DNA from: Chinchilla lanigera | Taxonomy: Eukaryota; Chordata; Mammalia; Rodentia; Chinchillidae | Length of the DNA: 64,000 nucleotides | Direction: 5' to 3' | Assembly (NCBI RefSeq): GCF_000276665.1 | Contig: NW_004955446.1 | Coordinates: 6,945,986-7,009,985, forward strand | In this document: positions 11,093 through 21,644 of the stretch, one piece after another | How the letters are laid out: each line of letters begins with the position of its first letter | Numbering within the stretch: the first letter of the stretch is position 1 | The notes under the pieces: model-generated | Told to the model about the DNA's origin: nothing | The model's database searches: none | What the model saw: only the letters and a program-made list of their open reading frames with translations | Made by a program: the position numbers and the translations under genes

Positions 11093-11851
11093 AAATTTAA
11101 ATTTAATTCAAAGACCCAATCCGAAAATGGGCATCTGAGATGAATACACACTTCTCAGATGAAGAGATACAAACAGCAAATAAATATATGAAAAAATGTT
11201 CAATAACATTGGTCATTTGAGAGATGCAAATTAAAACAACACGGGGATTCCATCTCACCCCAGAAAGAATGGCTATCATCAAGAAATCAACCAATAACAA
11301 ATGCTGGAGGGGCTGTGGGGGAAAAGGAACCCTTCTCCACTGTTGGTGGGAGTGTAGACTGGTGCTACCACTGTGAAAATCAGTGTGGAGATTCCTCAAA
11401 AAACTAGGATTAGAGGTTCCATTCGACCTAGCTATTCCCTGCTGGGTATTTTTCCAGAAGAACTGAAAACGTCATACCACAGCAATATATGTGCACCCAT
11501 GTTTATAGCAGTACAATTTGTAATAGCTAGATCTTGGAAACAGCCCAAATGCCCATCAACTGAGGAATGGATAAAAAAAGATGTGGTATTTTTCTGCATT
11601 GGAGTATTACTCAGTCATTAAGAAGGATAAAGTGGAGACTTTTATAAGTAAATGGATGCAAGTTGAGACCACACTTATAAGTGAAATAAACCAGACACAC
11701 ATGTGAAAACATTGTATTATCTCTCCAGTGTGAGAAGCTGAAAGAGTAAATGAGATCCAAAATGTATAATAGATATTGTAAAATGGGAAGAAAGTGTCCA
11801 AAAGGAAAGAGAAAGTAGGATGGGGAAAGGAGAAAAGAAGAAAAGGAAAAG

Positions 11852-11899
<48 letters not shown>

Positions 11900-12118
11900 T
11901 ATAGTTTAGATAGTTATACTACTAATTTCTCTCAATTCATTGATAAGAAAGGTTTGTGCTAATATTATTTAGACAATTAAATGCCTATATCTTGTACTCT
12001 GAGTAGCTATTTAAATATAACAATACACATGTATTAACCACTGTTACTCTCCTATTATCTTAATTTGAACTTTTGGGGGTTTTCTCTTTAAATAAAATTT
12101 TTTTAAAAATTTAAATTT
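11093..12118 (+). mobile_element. 5'-truncated L1 with target-site duplication
   Basis: L1 3' end beginning inside ORF2 at caaagacccaatccg and running through the ORF2 C-terminus, the 3'UTR (with an internal CA repeat at 11854-11896) and an A-rich end. The 12-base duplication AAATTTAAATTT flanks it at 11093-11104 and 12107-12118. The 3'UTR is collinear with that of the L1 at 25481-31761 (tataatagatattgtaaaat, gtactctgagtagct), so both belong to the same or sister subfamilies. ORF2 is broken by stops. Confidence 0.9.
11854..11896. repeat. (CA)n microsatellite inside L1 3'UTR
   Basis: Uninterrupted CA dinucleotide run of about 21 units lying within the truncated L1 3'UTR. The sister L1 has a short TA-rich tract at the equivalent place (about 31475-31490). 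The minus-strand C/V-rich frames here are artefacts. Confidence 0.95.
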
Positions 12119-12275
12119 TATTTTAATCATCTTTATTTTGAGAAAATTCTGTGTGAGAAAACCTGACTTTGGTAAGGGAGAGGACAATATTATTAATAGG
12201 GTACAACACTGCTACATTACTAGCAGTATTAAAAATTATTCACATGAACTCTCTTTCTTTAAAATCATAACATTA

Positions 12276-12502
12276 AGTCTAGGGAGTGGTAGTGCATGCC
12301 TGTAACCCAGCACTTGGGAGGCTGGGGAAAGAGAATCACCACAAGATTGAGGCCAGTCTGGACTACACAGTGAGTTCGGCCAGGGATATAGCTCAGTGGT
12401 AAAAGCATCTACCTGGAAAGAACAAGGTCCTAAGTTCGATTCCTGGTGCCACAGTGAGTTTAAGCCCAGCCTGAACTGCATAATGAGACCCCCTCCCAAA
12501 AT
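12276..12502 (+). mobile_element. B1 SINE, split by an ID insertion
   Basis: The 7SL-derived B1 sequence starts agggagtggtagtgcatgcc and continues with aacccagcacttgggaggct and gaggccagtctggactacac. It is interrupted by an ID element and resumes taagcccagcctgaactgca..atgagacccc. Imperfect target duplications flank it: aaaatcataacat at 12261 and aaaattcataacatca at 12503. Confidence 0.85.
12377..12449 (+). mobile_element. ID SINE nested in B1
   Basis: tRNA-Ala-derived body with an A-box-like gatatagctcagtggtaaaa and a B-box-like aagttcgattcctgg. It is flanked by the perfect 11-base duplication CACAGTGAGTT at 12366-12376 and 12450-12460, proving that it inserted after the B1. It lacks the usual A tail. 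Confidence 0.85.
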
Positions 12503-12544
12503 AAAATTCATAACATCATCATTATCAGTGGTCATGATTATGTG

Positions 12545-12640
12545 CATTTTAGAGATAAGAGAACTGAGACTCAGGAATGTTCAGTATTGTAAACAGGGTA
12601 ATAAATTGGTAAGTAGCAAATCTAGAATCAAGAAGGAGAA
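12545..12640 (-). repeat. MIR SINE fragment
   Basis: The string gagataagagaactgagactc followed by a weak gtaagtagcaaatctagaat tail is MIR-like in minus orientation. Confidence 0.5.
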
Positions 12641-12930
12641 AGTTTATCTCTTCATCACCACACTATACTCCATCTTTGGAGCTTGGGACATGAATATGCA
12701 AGCTAGGAAGTGGTTAAGCATTTATATGCACTTAAATTCAGATTGGTGTCAGATTGGTGTCTGGAGCCCTACTTTCCCCAAACCTTACCGTCAGCACACA
12801 TCAAAATGTTTCCTGTGTGGATCTTGTGAGTATAAATGATTTAAGAACTCAAAGTCAGACACCTGGGGAGGCTCCCCATTTTTGAAACTGAAAACAGCGG
12901 ACCTCTGCCCTTAAAGATCTTCATTTGAAT

Positions 12931-12998
12931 GCCAAGATATAGCTCAGTGGTAGAGCACTTGTCTAGCATGTGTGAAGACCAGGATTTGATCCTCAGCA

Positions 12999-13004
<6 letters not shown>
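12931..13004 (+). mobile_element. ID SINE ending in a CA microsatellite
   Basis: tRNA-like body with gatatagctcagtggtagag, cacttgtctagcatgtgtga and atttgatcctcagcacc, directly followed by CA repeats that probably grew from the SINE tail. Confidence 0.85.

Positions 13005-13040
<36 letters not shown>
12999..13040. repeat. (CA)n microsatellite
   Basis: About 21 CA units followed by atgcacgcactcacacac. It is attached to the ID SINE 3' end. Confidence 0.95.
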
Positions 13041-13043
<3 letters not shown>

Positions 13044-13085
13044 CACGCACTCACACACAAGATAGTAGAATGTTGAGTACCCAGC

Positions 13086-13232
13086 TTGCTGGGTATGGTG
13101 GCATACAGTTGTAATCTTAGCACACCAGTGCCCTGGAGGCTGAAACTGGAGGATTGCAAGTCTAAGGCCAGCCTGGGCTAAAGGTAAGGCCCTGTCTCAA
13201 AACAAAACAAAACAAAACAAAACAAAAAATCA
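13086..13232 (+). mobile_element. B1 SINE with (AAAAC)n tail
   Basis: The strings tgctgggtatggtggcatac, ggccagcctgggctaaaggt and aaggccctgtctcaaaac, then pentanucleotide AAAAC repeats as the tail. A complete but diverged B1. Confidence 0.85.
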
Positions 13233-13257
13233 CTCAAATACATAGAACCCACCTTTT

Positions 13258-13365
13258 ATGGCAAATCACTTCAGAATCACCTGAGAAACTTTGAAAAATC
13301 CCAGTATCCAGACCACACCCCAGAACAGTGGCACAGACACCAGCATTGATTGTGTAAAGTTCTTT
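13258..13365 (+). mobile_element. MER5A-like hAT MITE fragment
   Basis: The string cttcagaatcacctgagaaa followed by aatcccagtatccagaccac, cagacaccagcattgattgt and aaagttctt follows the MER5A layout. Confidence 0.6.
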
Positions 13366-13367
13366 AA

Positions 13368-13470
13368 CAGGCGAGGAGTAGCTCAGTGTTCCAAAATTCT
13401 TCCTGGAAAAATGTGGAGAAAGAAAGAAAGAAGGAAAAAAAAAAGAAAGAAAGAAAGAAAGAAAGAAAGA
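13368..13470 (+). repeat. Possible decayed ID plus (GAAA)n repeat
   Basis: gcgaggagtagctcagtgttcc resembles an ID 5' end but the B-box is lost. The region ends in an AAAG/GAAA tetranucleotide tract at 13421-13470. The K/E/R-rich frame here is an artefact. Confidence 0.5.
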
Positions 13471-13499
13471 CAGACTTAGCTCTAGGCCATATCTAGTAT

Positions 13500-14280
13500 C
13501 TGACAACTAACTTATAATCATAAGCATGGATCATATTTTTTAAAAACTCTCCCTGCCCTTTGACCCTAAAGCACTTGTGCTAACAGAGGCAGATGCAGAA
13601 TTTTCCTTTTCCCATCTGTGCCTCCCCCTTAGCTCTCCTTCAAACCCAGCCACCTGCCTCTTCTCATTCAGAAGCCTCCTCTCACCCTCCTATTTTAGGG
13701 ACTCCCCTTCCGTACCATTTCCAACATCTGCGCCTCCACAAGGGACTTAAAGAACTAACCCAAAACCACAGCAAACCACTCTTCTGTAATTTGCTGGGCT
13801 GTCAGCCTAAAAAAGAGACTAAATATCCCCCTTTTTGTTGTTTAAATGATCTGTGAAACAAACCAAAGTTGTGGTTTTGTTTTCCAGAAACAGTTTGGTG
13901 AACTAGTTTGCAGAAGCAAAGTCAATGTACTCATGGAGCTACATAACTCAGAAAGGAAGATCATTCTCCAAAGAAGCCTAAGGTTACACTCACTCTGAGG
14001 CAACCGGATGCACACATGCAGGAATAAAACAGGGGGAACAAGCCCAAGCATGAGAAAGAATCATCTCTGCACCTCAGATTAGAGGAGTCAGCAGACAGAA
14101 GGATGGATGATACCTGCACGGTCCAGACAACAACACAGATCCTGACTCCTTGTAGCTATGATGCTGCCCTTGCTGTCCATAGACCCTTGGCCTATGCAAC
14201 AGCGCCAGGTTGTCCTCAAGAAGCTCAGCTCACTGTGGACCTGTGACCACCGCTAAGCATTTACTGTTCTGTACTCTGTT
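13500..14280. other. Unique sequence, no gene recognised
   Basis: A plus frame of 87 codons at 13593-13856 is proline- and leucine-rich without a recognisable domain. No repeat named. Confidence 0.35.
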
Positions 14281-14289
14281 CCCAGCTCT

Positions 14290-14490
14290 GCTCCACCAGA
14301 TGCCACCAGAGAGACAAATAAAAATATTTATTCATGCAAACAGCACTTGTTAATGAGGAACTACTAGATTTCTATCAGGGCAGGGAGCTGAAGAGTTCAT
14401 AGAAGGGGTCCCTGTCCCCAGGGGCTCATAATTTCACTGGGGAGCAAACCCAGCATAGCTAAGAGTCACAGGGTGCGTGAAGTCCTTCAG
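14290..14490 (-). mobile_element. L2-like LINE fragment
   Basis: The text aagaggggtccctgtccccaggggctcataatttcac is typical of the L2 3' region in minus orientation (the ..catggagcttacattc..region). Diverged; moderate confidence only. Confidence 0.45.
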
Positions 14491-14599
14491 CAAACTCCAC
14501 TGAGCACTCTCCATGCACCAGGCCCGCCGCTCCCATTCTGGGGTCCGTGCCCCGAGGAAGTGTCCAAGCTCCAGTCAAGGTAGGCCGGCCCCATGCATG

Positions 14600-14950
14600 A
14601 GCAAAGTGAAGGTATGCTGGGAGGTCACAGGTGACAGGCGAGCTCAGCTCCCTCCAGCTCCTCCTGCCTCCTCCCCTTCCTCAAGCTCGCCAGACTCTTT
14701 CTAGACTCAGAGCGTCTACCCTGCCAACCACCCTCCCTCCCGACCTTCCTGTAATCCTCACAGGTCTGGATCCCATCTCATCTTTACAGGTCCTGCCTCT
14801 GAGGAAGCATGCCTGCCAGGTCACACCCGCACTTCCACAAAGGCAAACCGCTCCAATATTTTTCCATGTCACTTGCTAGTTGCTTCTTTTCTTCATATTA
14901 CTACAGCATCGACTCACTTTGTGTATTCATCCATTTAATTGGATCTGTGT
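14600..14950 (+). mobile_element. L2 LINE 3' fragment
   Basis: Pyrimidine-biased text with cactttgtgtattcatcc and cacttgctagttgcttcttt resembles the decayed L2 3' region in sense orientation. Assigned by composition and partial motifs. Confidence 0.35.
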
Positions 14951-15286
14951 CCATAGAACCACAGGTACCTGTTCGCTATCTAGCATGTACCATAGCCCAG
15001 AAGTGGACCTGTGGTTGCTGTGCTCTAAACAAATGTCAGCTGACTAAGCAGCCAGGGTGATACAAATCTGAATGCTGCTAGTGATGCCAATAGTGTCAAC
15101 AGCCAGATGAAGGGCCAGGTGCAGGTATACATGCTTTATAATCATTTAGTGACATTTGAACTGACTCCTGAAGGACACCTAGGCAGAGAAGGGGGGTAGG
15201 GGGTTCTGGGCAGAGAGGGCAACATAAGCAAGTCTGGAGCTGTGAAAGCACTCAGCCCACTTAGGAGCTCGCTGAGGTGACAGTGA

Positions 15287-15695
15287 GTGTCTTCATTACT
15301 TTTCTCTTGTTGCTAAGACCAACTACCTGACACCCAAAGTTAAAGGAGGAAAGGTTTAGTTAGCTTACAGTATGTAGAGGTTTCAGTCCATAATCAGCTG
15401 GCTCCAAGGCAGGGTGGCATGGCAGAGGAGAAACAATTCATGGCAGGCAGAAGGTAGGAAAGCAAGCAAAAAAAAGATAAGCCTCTTTCTGTGCCTTATA
15501 TTGCATCCAGGCTATTAGGATTAGGGCAGTGCCAAGCCAATCAGTGGACTGATTTAGTAATTACCCACCCTTAATCCTAGCACTGCATCATGAATCAACC
15601 ACATACTCTAGATTCAGCCACCTCTAAAAAAGCCTCACCTATGACTGCAGGAGGCTTTGGGGGGACATCTAGGCCGAAGCTATAGTACTGGAGGT
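15287..15695 (-). mobile_element. MaLR/ERVL-like LTR, minus orientation
   Basis: Starts on the plus strand with tgtcttcattacttttctct, the reverse complement of a CA end. It carries aggaaaggtttagttagctt and gtttcagtccataatcagct, and closes near gaagctatagta. The layout is that of an old LTR read backwards; the family name is uncertain. Confidence 0.55.
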
Positions 15696-15946
15696 AAAGC
15701 ACTAGGAGTGGTCTGAGGCAAGCTGGAGAAGGAAAAGCACCCAGAGGTTTGGGGAAGCAAAGATGTGATTTCAGCCCAATTGTGAAGTACAATAGCTGAC
15801 GGAAGGGTGTGGTGATTCCCCTACTGTCTAACAGCAGGCAGTGCTGGGGGTCATCTGCCAGGCCAGGCAGCTTGGTCATCTTCTTGGGCTGTATGGGGAC
15901 ATTTCTGTACCCTAGAACACAACTCTACTGGTACATATGTTAATTG

Positions 15947-16330
15947 TGAAGGTTAATTTTATGACGCAACTTGACCGTGCTACAGGGCTCCCCGTTATTT
16001 GGTCAAACTTCTGAGTGTGCAGATGTGTCTATATTAGATCATCATTTGAACTGATAGACTGACTAAAGCAGATTGCTAACCCAAGTGTGGGCAGGCCCCA
16101 TCCAATCAGCTGAAGGCTTGATTAGAACAAAAATGCTGGCTCTCTACAGAGCAAAAGGGAGTTTCTGCTGGCCTTTAATTGCAGCTGAAACAACAGATGT
16201 CCTGGGTCTCAAGTGGGCTGGGACTGACCAGCCTCCAAACTCACACAGCCAGTTCTTTACAATTGATCACCTTCTATATCTGAATTCATGCTGTTGCTTA
16301 TGTCTCCCTGAAGGTCCCTGGTAGCACTAG
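15947..16330 (+). mobile_element. MLT2-like (ERVL) LTR
   Basis: The strings tgttaattgtgaaggttaatttt, gcaacttgaccgtgctacag, gatagactgactaaagcagatt and ccatccaatcagctgaaggc reproduce the 5' half of MLT2-type LTRs. The 3' end is weak. Confidence 0.75.
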
Positions 16331-17100
16331 GCTAAGGGGTGAAGGCAGAAGAAGATGACCTAAGGGTCTCACAGGGAAGAGGGCAGAGAAGGCAAGACCC
16401 AGCAGCTGGAGGTCTCTGTTTCCACTTCAGTCCCCAGGCCATCGGGTTTCCCACCTCCTGGATGGATGCAGGTCCCAATGGATCAGCAGTAAATTAAGCA
16501 AGGCTGTACCTAAGAGCGTCTAAATGGTCCCCATCCCCATTCCCTCAGTGAGCTGGACTCTGGCCATCAATGACAGCGGGGCTTCTGGCCATTGACCAGT
16601 GCACCAACAGGAAGTGGCCACCTGACTGGGTTTTTATCAATACTCTGTAGATACCCATCTTCCATACCCATAGTCCTCCCTAAGAACAAAGACATCCCCA
16701 GGGATCTGTCATTATTTCCCACTGTTCTGCTTCTCACTTTACTGCCCTTAATTTATTCTTCAAGCACATGGGTCTACTTTCACAAGGGAGAGTCCCACAA
16801 GGCAAGGAGCAGGGGCAGTCAGGGCGAGCTGCAGTTGGGGGAGTTCAGTTACCAGATCCGAGCTCATCTCCAGCTTGCCTGTGGATCTGGAGGCAGACCT
16901 CTCCCCATCTCTGAGTCTATTTCCCGTAGTATCCTCTAAGGTCTGTAGTGTCCACCACTGGGTCTAACATTTGCAGTATCAGGCTTGGGATCCTGTAGGG
17001 CTCAGCTTTAACAAAACCTCTCAGCTTTGAGGGGGCTTTCCCTCTTTTGCATTTGGGCTATAGAATGGTGACCCTCTGGTTTGTATGAAGGGACTTATCT
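16331..17100. other. Unique sequence, no gene recognised
   Basis: A 115-codon plus frame at 16592-16939 shows no recognisable domain. Nothing else seen. Confidence 0.35.
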
Positions 17101-17103
17101 GTC

Positions 17104-17275
17104 TTGAGGGGAGATATGGGAAATCATTGCAAGAAGAAGGAGGAGAAGGACAGGAGAAGAGAAAGGGTAAAGGGAAAGGGAAAGGAGGAAAAGGAAGGAG
17201 AAGGAGAAGGGGAAGAGGAGGAAGAGGATGAAGAGGAGGAGGAGGAGGAGGAGGAGGAAAAGCCAGGAGATGGAT
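17104..17275. repeat. Purine-rich (GGA)n/(GAA)n tract
   Basis: About 130 bases composed almost only of A and G on the plus strand, ending in seven or eight GGA units. Glutamate-rich plus frames and proline-rich minus frames here are artefacts of composition. Confidence 0.9.
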
Positions 17276-17339
17276 CAGCTCACCTTGAATGACCATAAAA
17301 TCAGGAGGTGTAGTTCATACAAGTTCATATAGCATGGAC

Positions 17340-17421
17340 TCTGTGTGTATGTGTGTATGCATGAGTGCACGTGTGTGTGAGGAGGGGAGACAGAAAGAAA
17401 GAGAGAGAGAGAGAGAGAGAT
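17340..17421. repeat. (GT)n-like and (GA)n tracts
   Basis: Interrupted GT/TATG run to 17381, then a GA dinucleotide run at about 17398-17420. Confidence 0.8.
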
Positions 17422-17442
17422 TTTTAGAGATTTTTATAATAC

Positions 17443-17535
17443 CAGATTTAGCATGGAATGTAGCTCACTGGTATTTTGCCTAGCATGTGTGAGGCCCTAG
17501 GTTGAAATCCCTACTACCAGAAATATATATATAAA
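17443..17535 (+). mobile_element. ID SINE (diverged)
   Basis: The strings catggaatgtagctcactgg, tttgcctagcatgtgtgagg and ccctaggttgaaatcc are followed by an AT-repeat tail. An ID body with a degraded A box. Confidence 0.75.
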
Positions 17536-17544
17536 ACTCTCCCA

Positions 17545-18200
17545 GCTTTAGAGTCACATTAAAATGGTCCCAAATTCTTTGCTATTCCTCCCACTGCAAG
17601 GGACAGTTTATTTCCATTCCTTCAAATCTGAGCTGGCCTCTGTGGCCTGCTGGTCCATAAAATATGAAGAAGGACACTCACTATCTGCCAGGTAGAAATT
17701 ATTTGGAGTCTTCCATGTTCACTATGGTCCTTGAAATTCTCACTCTTGGATGCTTCTCAGGATCCAACTGTCAGGTTCGGAGAAGCCCAAGCCAGACAGA
17801 AAGGGCCCTACACCATTCCAGGTGGCATCGTCTGCCTCCCAGCCATGTGAAGGAGCTATCTGAGATGCACAAACCCAGTGACAGATCAGTAGCACACCTC
17901 ACTTGCAGAGCAAGGGACTACTATGCAAGAGGAATTGACAGAACTATAGAAAAGAACATCACAAACCATATAGCACTCCACAAACATGAAGGGTCACTGC
18001 TAATGTCATCAATTCCTGCATTGCTCCTCTTGTCCTGTCCCAAAGAGCAGCTCTGGACCCTTGTTTCAGCCCTTGGCAATTTGCTGCCTTGGCTCTGTGC
18101 CTGAGCTCTAGAATTTTCTTGGCAAGTTTTTATAAGAGGCCAGACCTCAGGAATGTTCTGGGATTGCCTATCTGAGCTTCCTGAACTGTGTGTCTATAGT
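17545..18200 (+). mobile_element. Probable old LTR-type repeat remnant
   Basis: gtcacattaaaatggtccca, gagctggcctctgtggcctg, gatgcttctcaggatccaac, gagaagcccaagccagacag and cccagccatgtgaaggagct follow the order of a widespread mammalian ERVL/MaLR-type LTR. The 146-codon frame at 17664-18104 falls in it and has no recognisable domain. Family not named. Confidence 0.4.
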
Positions 18201-19320
18201 CTCAGGCCTAGCTGCTCATAGCTGACATTTCAAACCCTGGGCTTTCAAACATCTGAGTACAGTTTCCAGGCAGAATCTGTGCATGTAACTCCTATGCATG
18301 AGACTCACTGCCAGGACATACCACAGAGTTCTCCATTCCAGCAGAGGGTCATAAGGATAGTAGAGGGAACGCAGGGTCATAGTCTGTTTACTATGTTTTC
18401 ATCTCTGATGATTTTAATAAACACACTTCTAGAGAACTGTGAAACTAGTTCTTCATCATGGCATGTCCACTGACACAGACCCTCTGGCCTGAAACTACCT
18501 TCAATAGAAGTCTTTATCTTTTTCAGTACTCCCAATATGACATCAAAGAGTCAACAGCAGACATTTTTTAGAAATTCATTCAACTGTTGAAATTTCCTAG
18601 TCATCTGCAATAGAAATAAATGAAAGGAACTTTGATCTAGAATCTAGTTCTTTGAGCATACAATTAATAATTATTTCTGAGTTCTCCACTGGATTCATGT
18701 TTGAAGTAGGGTTTCTCTTGTTGCCTGTTCCCTTATTTCCCTAACCAGTCAATACAGACTGAGGACAATGTGTCCCCTATGTTGCTTCATGAGTCACTGT
18801 CCTCACACCCCCTTTATATCGCTGCAGGCGGCAATGCCTGGAGCATCATTTGTGTAGTGTCCTCTGCTAGCTGCGCCCACTCTGGAGAATGGGGCCTTCA
18901 GGGGGCTAGAAACCTGCAAACAACATTTCCCAGGCCAGTTCCTAAACCAATGAGCTTTCAGTTAGGTGCTATAGATGGTAGCCCTGGGGAGATTGGAAAG
19001 AGGGAAGAAGAGAGAAGGTACCTTTTTGTTCCTTCTTCTGGTGTCATTAGCAGCATCACCAGTTGCAGGTAAAGAGGGCAGTCTTGGACTCTTGGGCAGT
19101 AGTGGCAGGAGCTCTGGCTCCTACAGCAGTAATGTTGCAGTGAAGGTCTTCAGCACCCCAGGCTCCTGATGTGTCTGTCAGAGCACAGGCTTCTGGCTTT
19201 TTGTGAGTTGCAAGCAACAGCAAATGTTCGTATCTTGAGTTTGGTGTAACAATATATTCCTTTCTGCAACTATAGCCTAGGAGAGGCAGTGACTACATAT
19301 AGTTCCTAAAGCCTGGAAAA
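18200..19320. other. Unique sequence, no gene recognised
   Basis: No nameable repeat. The 100-codon frame at 18770-19072 is unremarkable. Confidence 0.35.
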
Positions 19321-19321
19321 T

Positions 19322-19704
19322 TGTTATGGTTTGTATCTAGACGTCCCCCCAAGGCCTCATGCACTCATAGGTGGGGCTTTTAGGAGATGATTGACTCATG
19401 AGGGTGTGATACTTACCAGTAAATTAGCTAAATGTGACATTGGGAGGTGAAGCCTGGTCAGAGGATGTGAATCACAGGGGCGTGGCCTGGGAGGGTCTAT
19501 CTCCCCCCTCCTCTCTTGGTCTCTGCTTCCTGTCAGCCATGCTGCCACCAACCCTTCTCTGCCATGCCCCTGTACCTTGTCACCCTATTTTGGAGCCTGC
19601 CAATTATGGACTGAAGCATATACAAACTGAGTCAAAATAAACCTTTTCTCCCTTAATTTTTGAGTGTTGGGTATTGTGTTCCAGCAAGGGAAGTAACTAA
19701 GACA
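19322..19704 (+). mobile_element. MaLR solo LTR
   Basis: A complete 383-bp LTR. It starts tgttatggtttgtatctaga, includes ggggcttttaggagatgatt, gcttcctgtcagccatgctg and a tcaaaataaaccttttctcc polyadenylation segment, and ends aactaagaca. TG and CA ends are present, but no clear 5-bp target duplication remains. Confidence 0.8.
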
Positions 19705-20640
19705 GTAACTTTACTTTTCTTTTCTTTTTTTTTTTTTTCCTAAGTTCCATGGCACTTCTGACATGTCCTGTCCAGCAAACAAATCCTTGTGTTAGATTCC
19801 TTCTGTTTGAATTCCTGAAGTGGTTTTTATTATCTTTATTAGACTCTGCTGCTGCTACTCAGTACTCAGTTCCTGTGGAAGACACTACCACTGTCTACTC
19901 CACATCCACCCGCCCCCATCTTTCTTGTAAATGAAACTCCAGCTTTGATCAGATCTCAAGATTTCCCAATAAATATTCATTCTCCCAGTCTCCTTTATAG
20001 TCAAGAGTAACCATGTACCAGTTTGGTCAATGACATATAAAGATTCTGGGATTTCAGGGGAGATTTTGTTTTCATGATAAGATGAAACAGACAGGACTAG
20101 TGCCTTCACTTCTATCCTCTGCCTTTTTCCTTTTAGTGAAGATCTGATGTTTGGACTTTCGACAGCCATTTGTACCCATGAATCAACATGAGGACAAAAC
20201 ACTCTAGGGATAATGTGATGGAGACATAGTAAGAGACTGAGTCCATGAGAGCATTATTGGGCATGGTCTGCCACAGCCTCAGTCCATGCTTCAGTCCCAT
20301 CCCTGCCTTGAGTTCTGGAACTTTCCTTTTAATTTCCAGTTCTACTCAGTAACTTCTTCCTTTTTTGACTACACGGGAACATTGGAAAGTGGTCTCCAAC
20401 TCTTGCTTAGCTCAGTTTGCATGTATACTCACACAGGGCTTCTTTAGAGAATAGATTCAGGAAATAAATATAGGACTATTTCCACAAACAGAAGCCAGTG
20501 AGAGGGTATAGTGCATCCGACAGGAGTCACCCACAAGGTGTTTGACCTCCCTGTTCTCATTTTGGCTGTCCTTTATCAAAGCTCACCACACAATTCTCAT
20601 TAGAGCCTTGAGATAAGAGGGAGTAGGTCAGAGGCAGATT
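19705..20640. other. Unique sequence, no gene recognised
   Basis: Includes a poly-T run at 19720-19738. The minus frame of 105 codons at 19885-20202 has no recognisable domain. Confidence 0.35.
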
Positions 20641-20849
20641 ACTCGGGTCTTGGCTAATAACACAATATCACAAATCCTTCCCGCTCACCCTACTTTTTCT
20701 GTTTTCTGTTTCACCAGAGCTGGCTGTGGTGTCCAGCCCTCCCAGAGAGGAGGTAGGAGCTCCCTGCTGACCAGTTTCTCTTGGCAACAAGTCTGGTGTG
20801 ATCAGTACGGAGCCTGGACTGAGTCTCCCTCCCAGGGAGACACCTCCCG

Positions 20850-21370
20850 CTGCCTGCCCAGGCTTTAATTAAGTGGACATGTCGTTCCCGCAGAGGTACT
20901 ACAGCTGCTGTGGTTTGCTAGTATCTTGAAGCCAAATTAGAATTTTAAAAATCCTTAGCATTATTTGCTGAGTCCTCTGATCCCTTGTGGGAATCACCCC
21001 GCCCCCTAGTTCTTTAGGAAGGGTGGCCAAGCGTGGGGGGTGGGGCGCTGAGCTGGTCACCAGTCACATGCGCATGCCTCATTAATGAGGGCCCTATTTG
21101 TGAAGAAAGGGAGGGAATGAGGAGAAACCTCATTTCTCTCCTTCGATTTGTTTTTTAATCAAATCAAATTCTTAATTACATTTGCCTGGAATGAAATTAT
21201 GCCTCTGAAGAGCTTCCAGATGGAACGAGGAAAGTGACTTAGCTGAACTCCACAGCCATTTTGATCAGGATTCAGTGTCTCCAACCCAAAGAGCTGCCCC
21301 GCCCCGGGCCTCTGCTGTGAGGGACAAAGGACACTTCTTTGCCACCTTACCATGCAAATGCTGCGAGGGA
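20850..21370. promoter_or_regulatory. Candidate conserved non-coding (enhancer-like) block
   Basis: Repeat-free stretch with clusters of factor-site-like motifs: TTTAATTAAG near 20865, a palindromic CATGCGCATG (NRF1-like) near 21068, CATTAATGAG near 21080, TTTTTTAATCAAATC near 21150, and TTAATTACATTTG near 21172. G-rich SP/KLF-like boxes lie near 21035. This texture is typical of conserved developmental enhancers, but conservation cannot be judged from one sequence. No gene is seen next to it. Confidence 0.3.
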
Positions 21371-21474
21371 CTTCTTTCCTGCGTAGGCCAGGGTTCTTCC
21401 AAATTTAGGGGGTTTTAGTAAGGCAGCTGGATGGGGACTTGGAAAGCAGTCCCCCGAGGAGCTTATGGGAGTTA

Positions 21475-21640
21475 CTATCAGGAAGACCACCAGCACTCAG
21501 ACCCCACCCCCCCTCACTAGCTGTACAGTACCAGGCAGCGCGCAACCTCTCTGGGCCTCAGTGGATATTCCACGATGGATATTTCTTTCCTCATAGGATT
21601 ATTGCGAAGATTAAATCATATAGTTTGTGCAGAGCATTGA
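21475..21640 (+). repeat. MIR SINE fragment
   Basis: The strings ctagctgtacagtaccaggc, acctctctgggcctcagtgg and ctcataggattattgcgaagattaaatcata follow the MIR order in plus orientation. Confidence 0.65.
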
Positions 21641-21644
21641 TTTC

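Noticed and set aside
17104..17296. Glutamate-rich and proline-rich frames
   Set aside because: Direct translation of a purine-rich tract.
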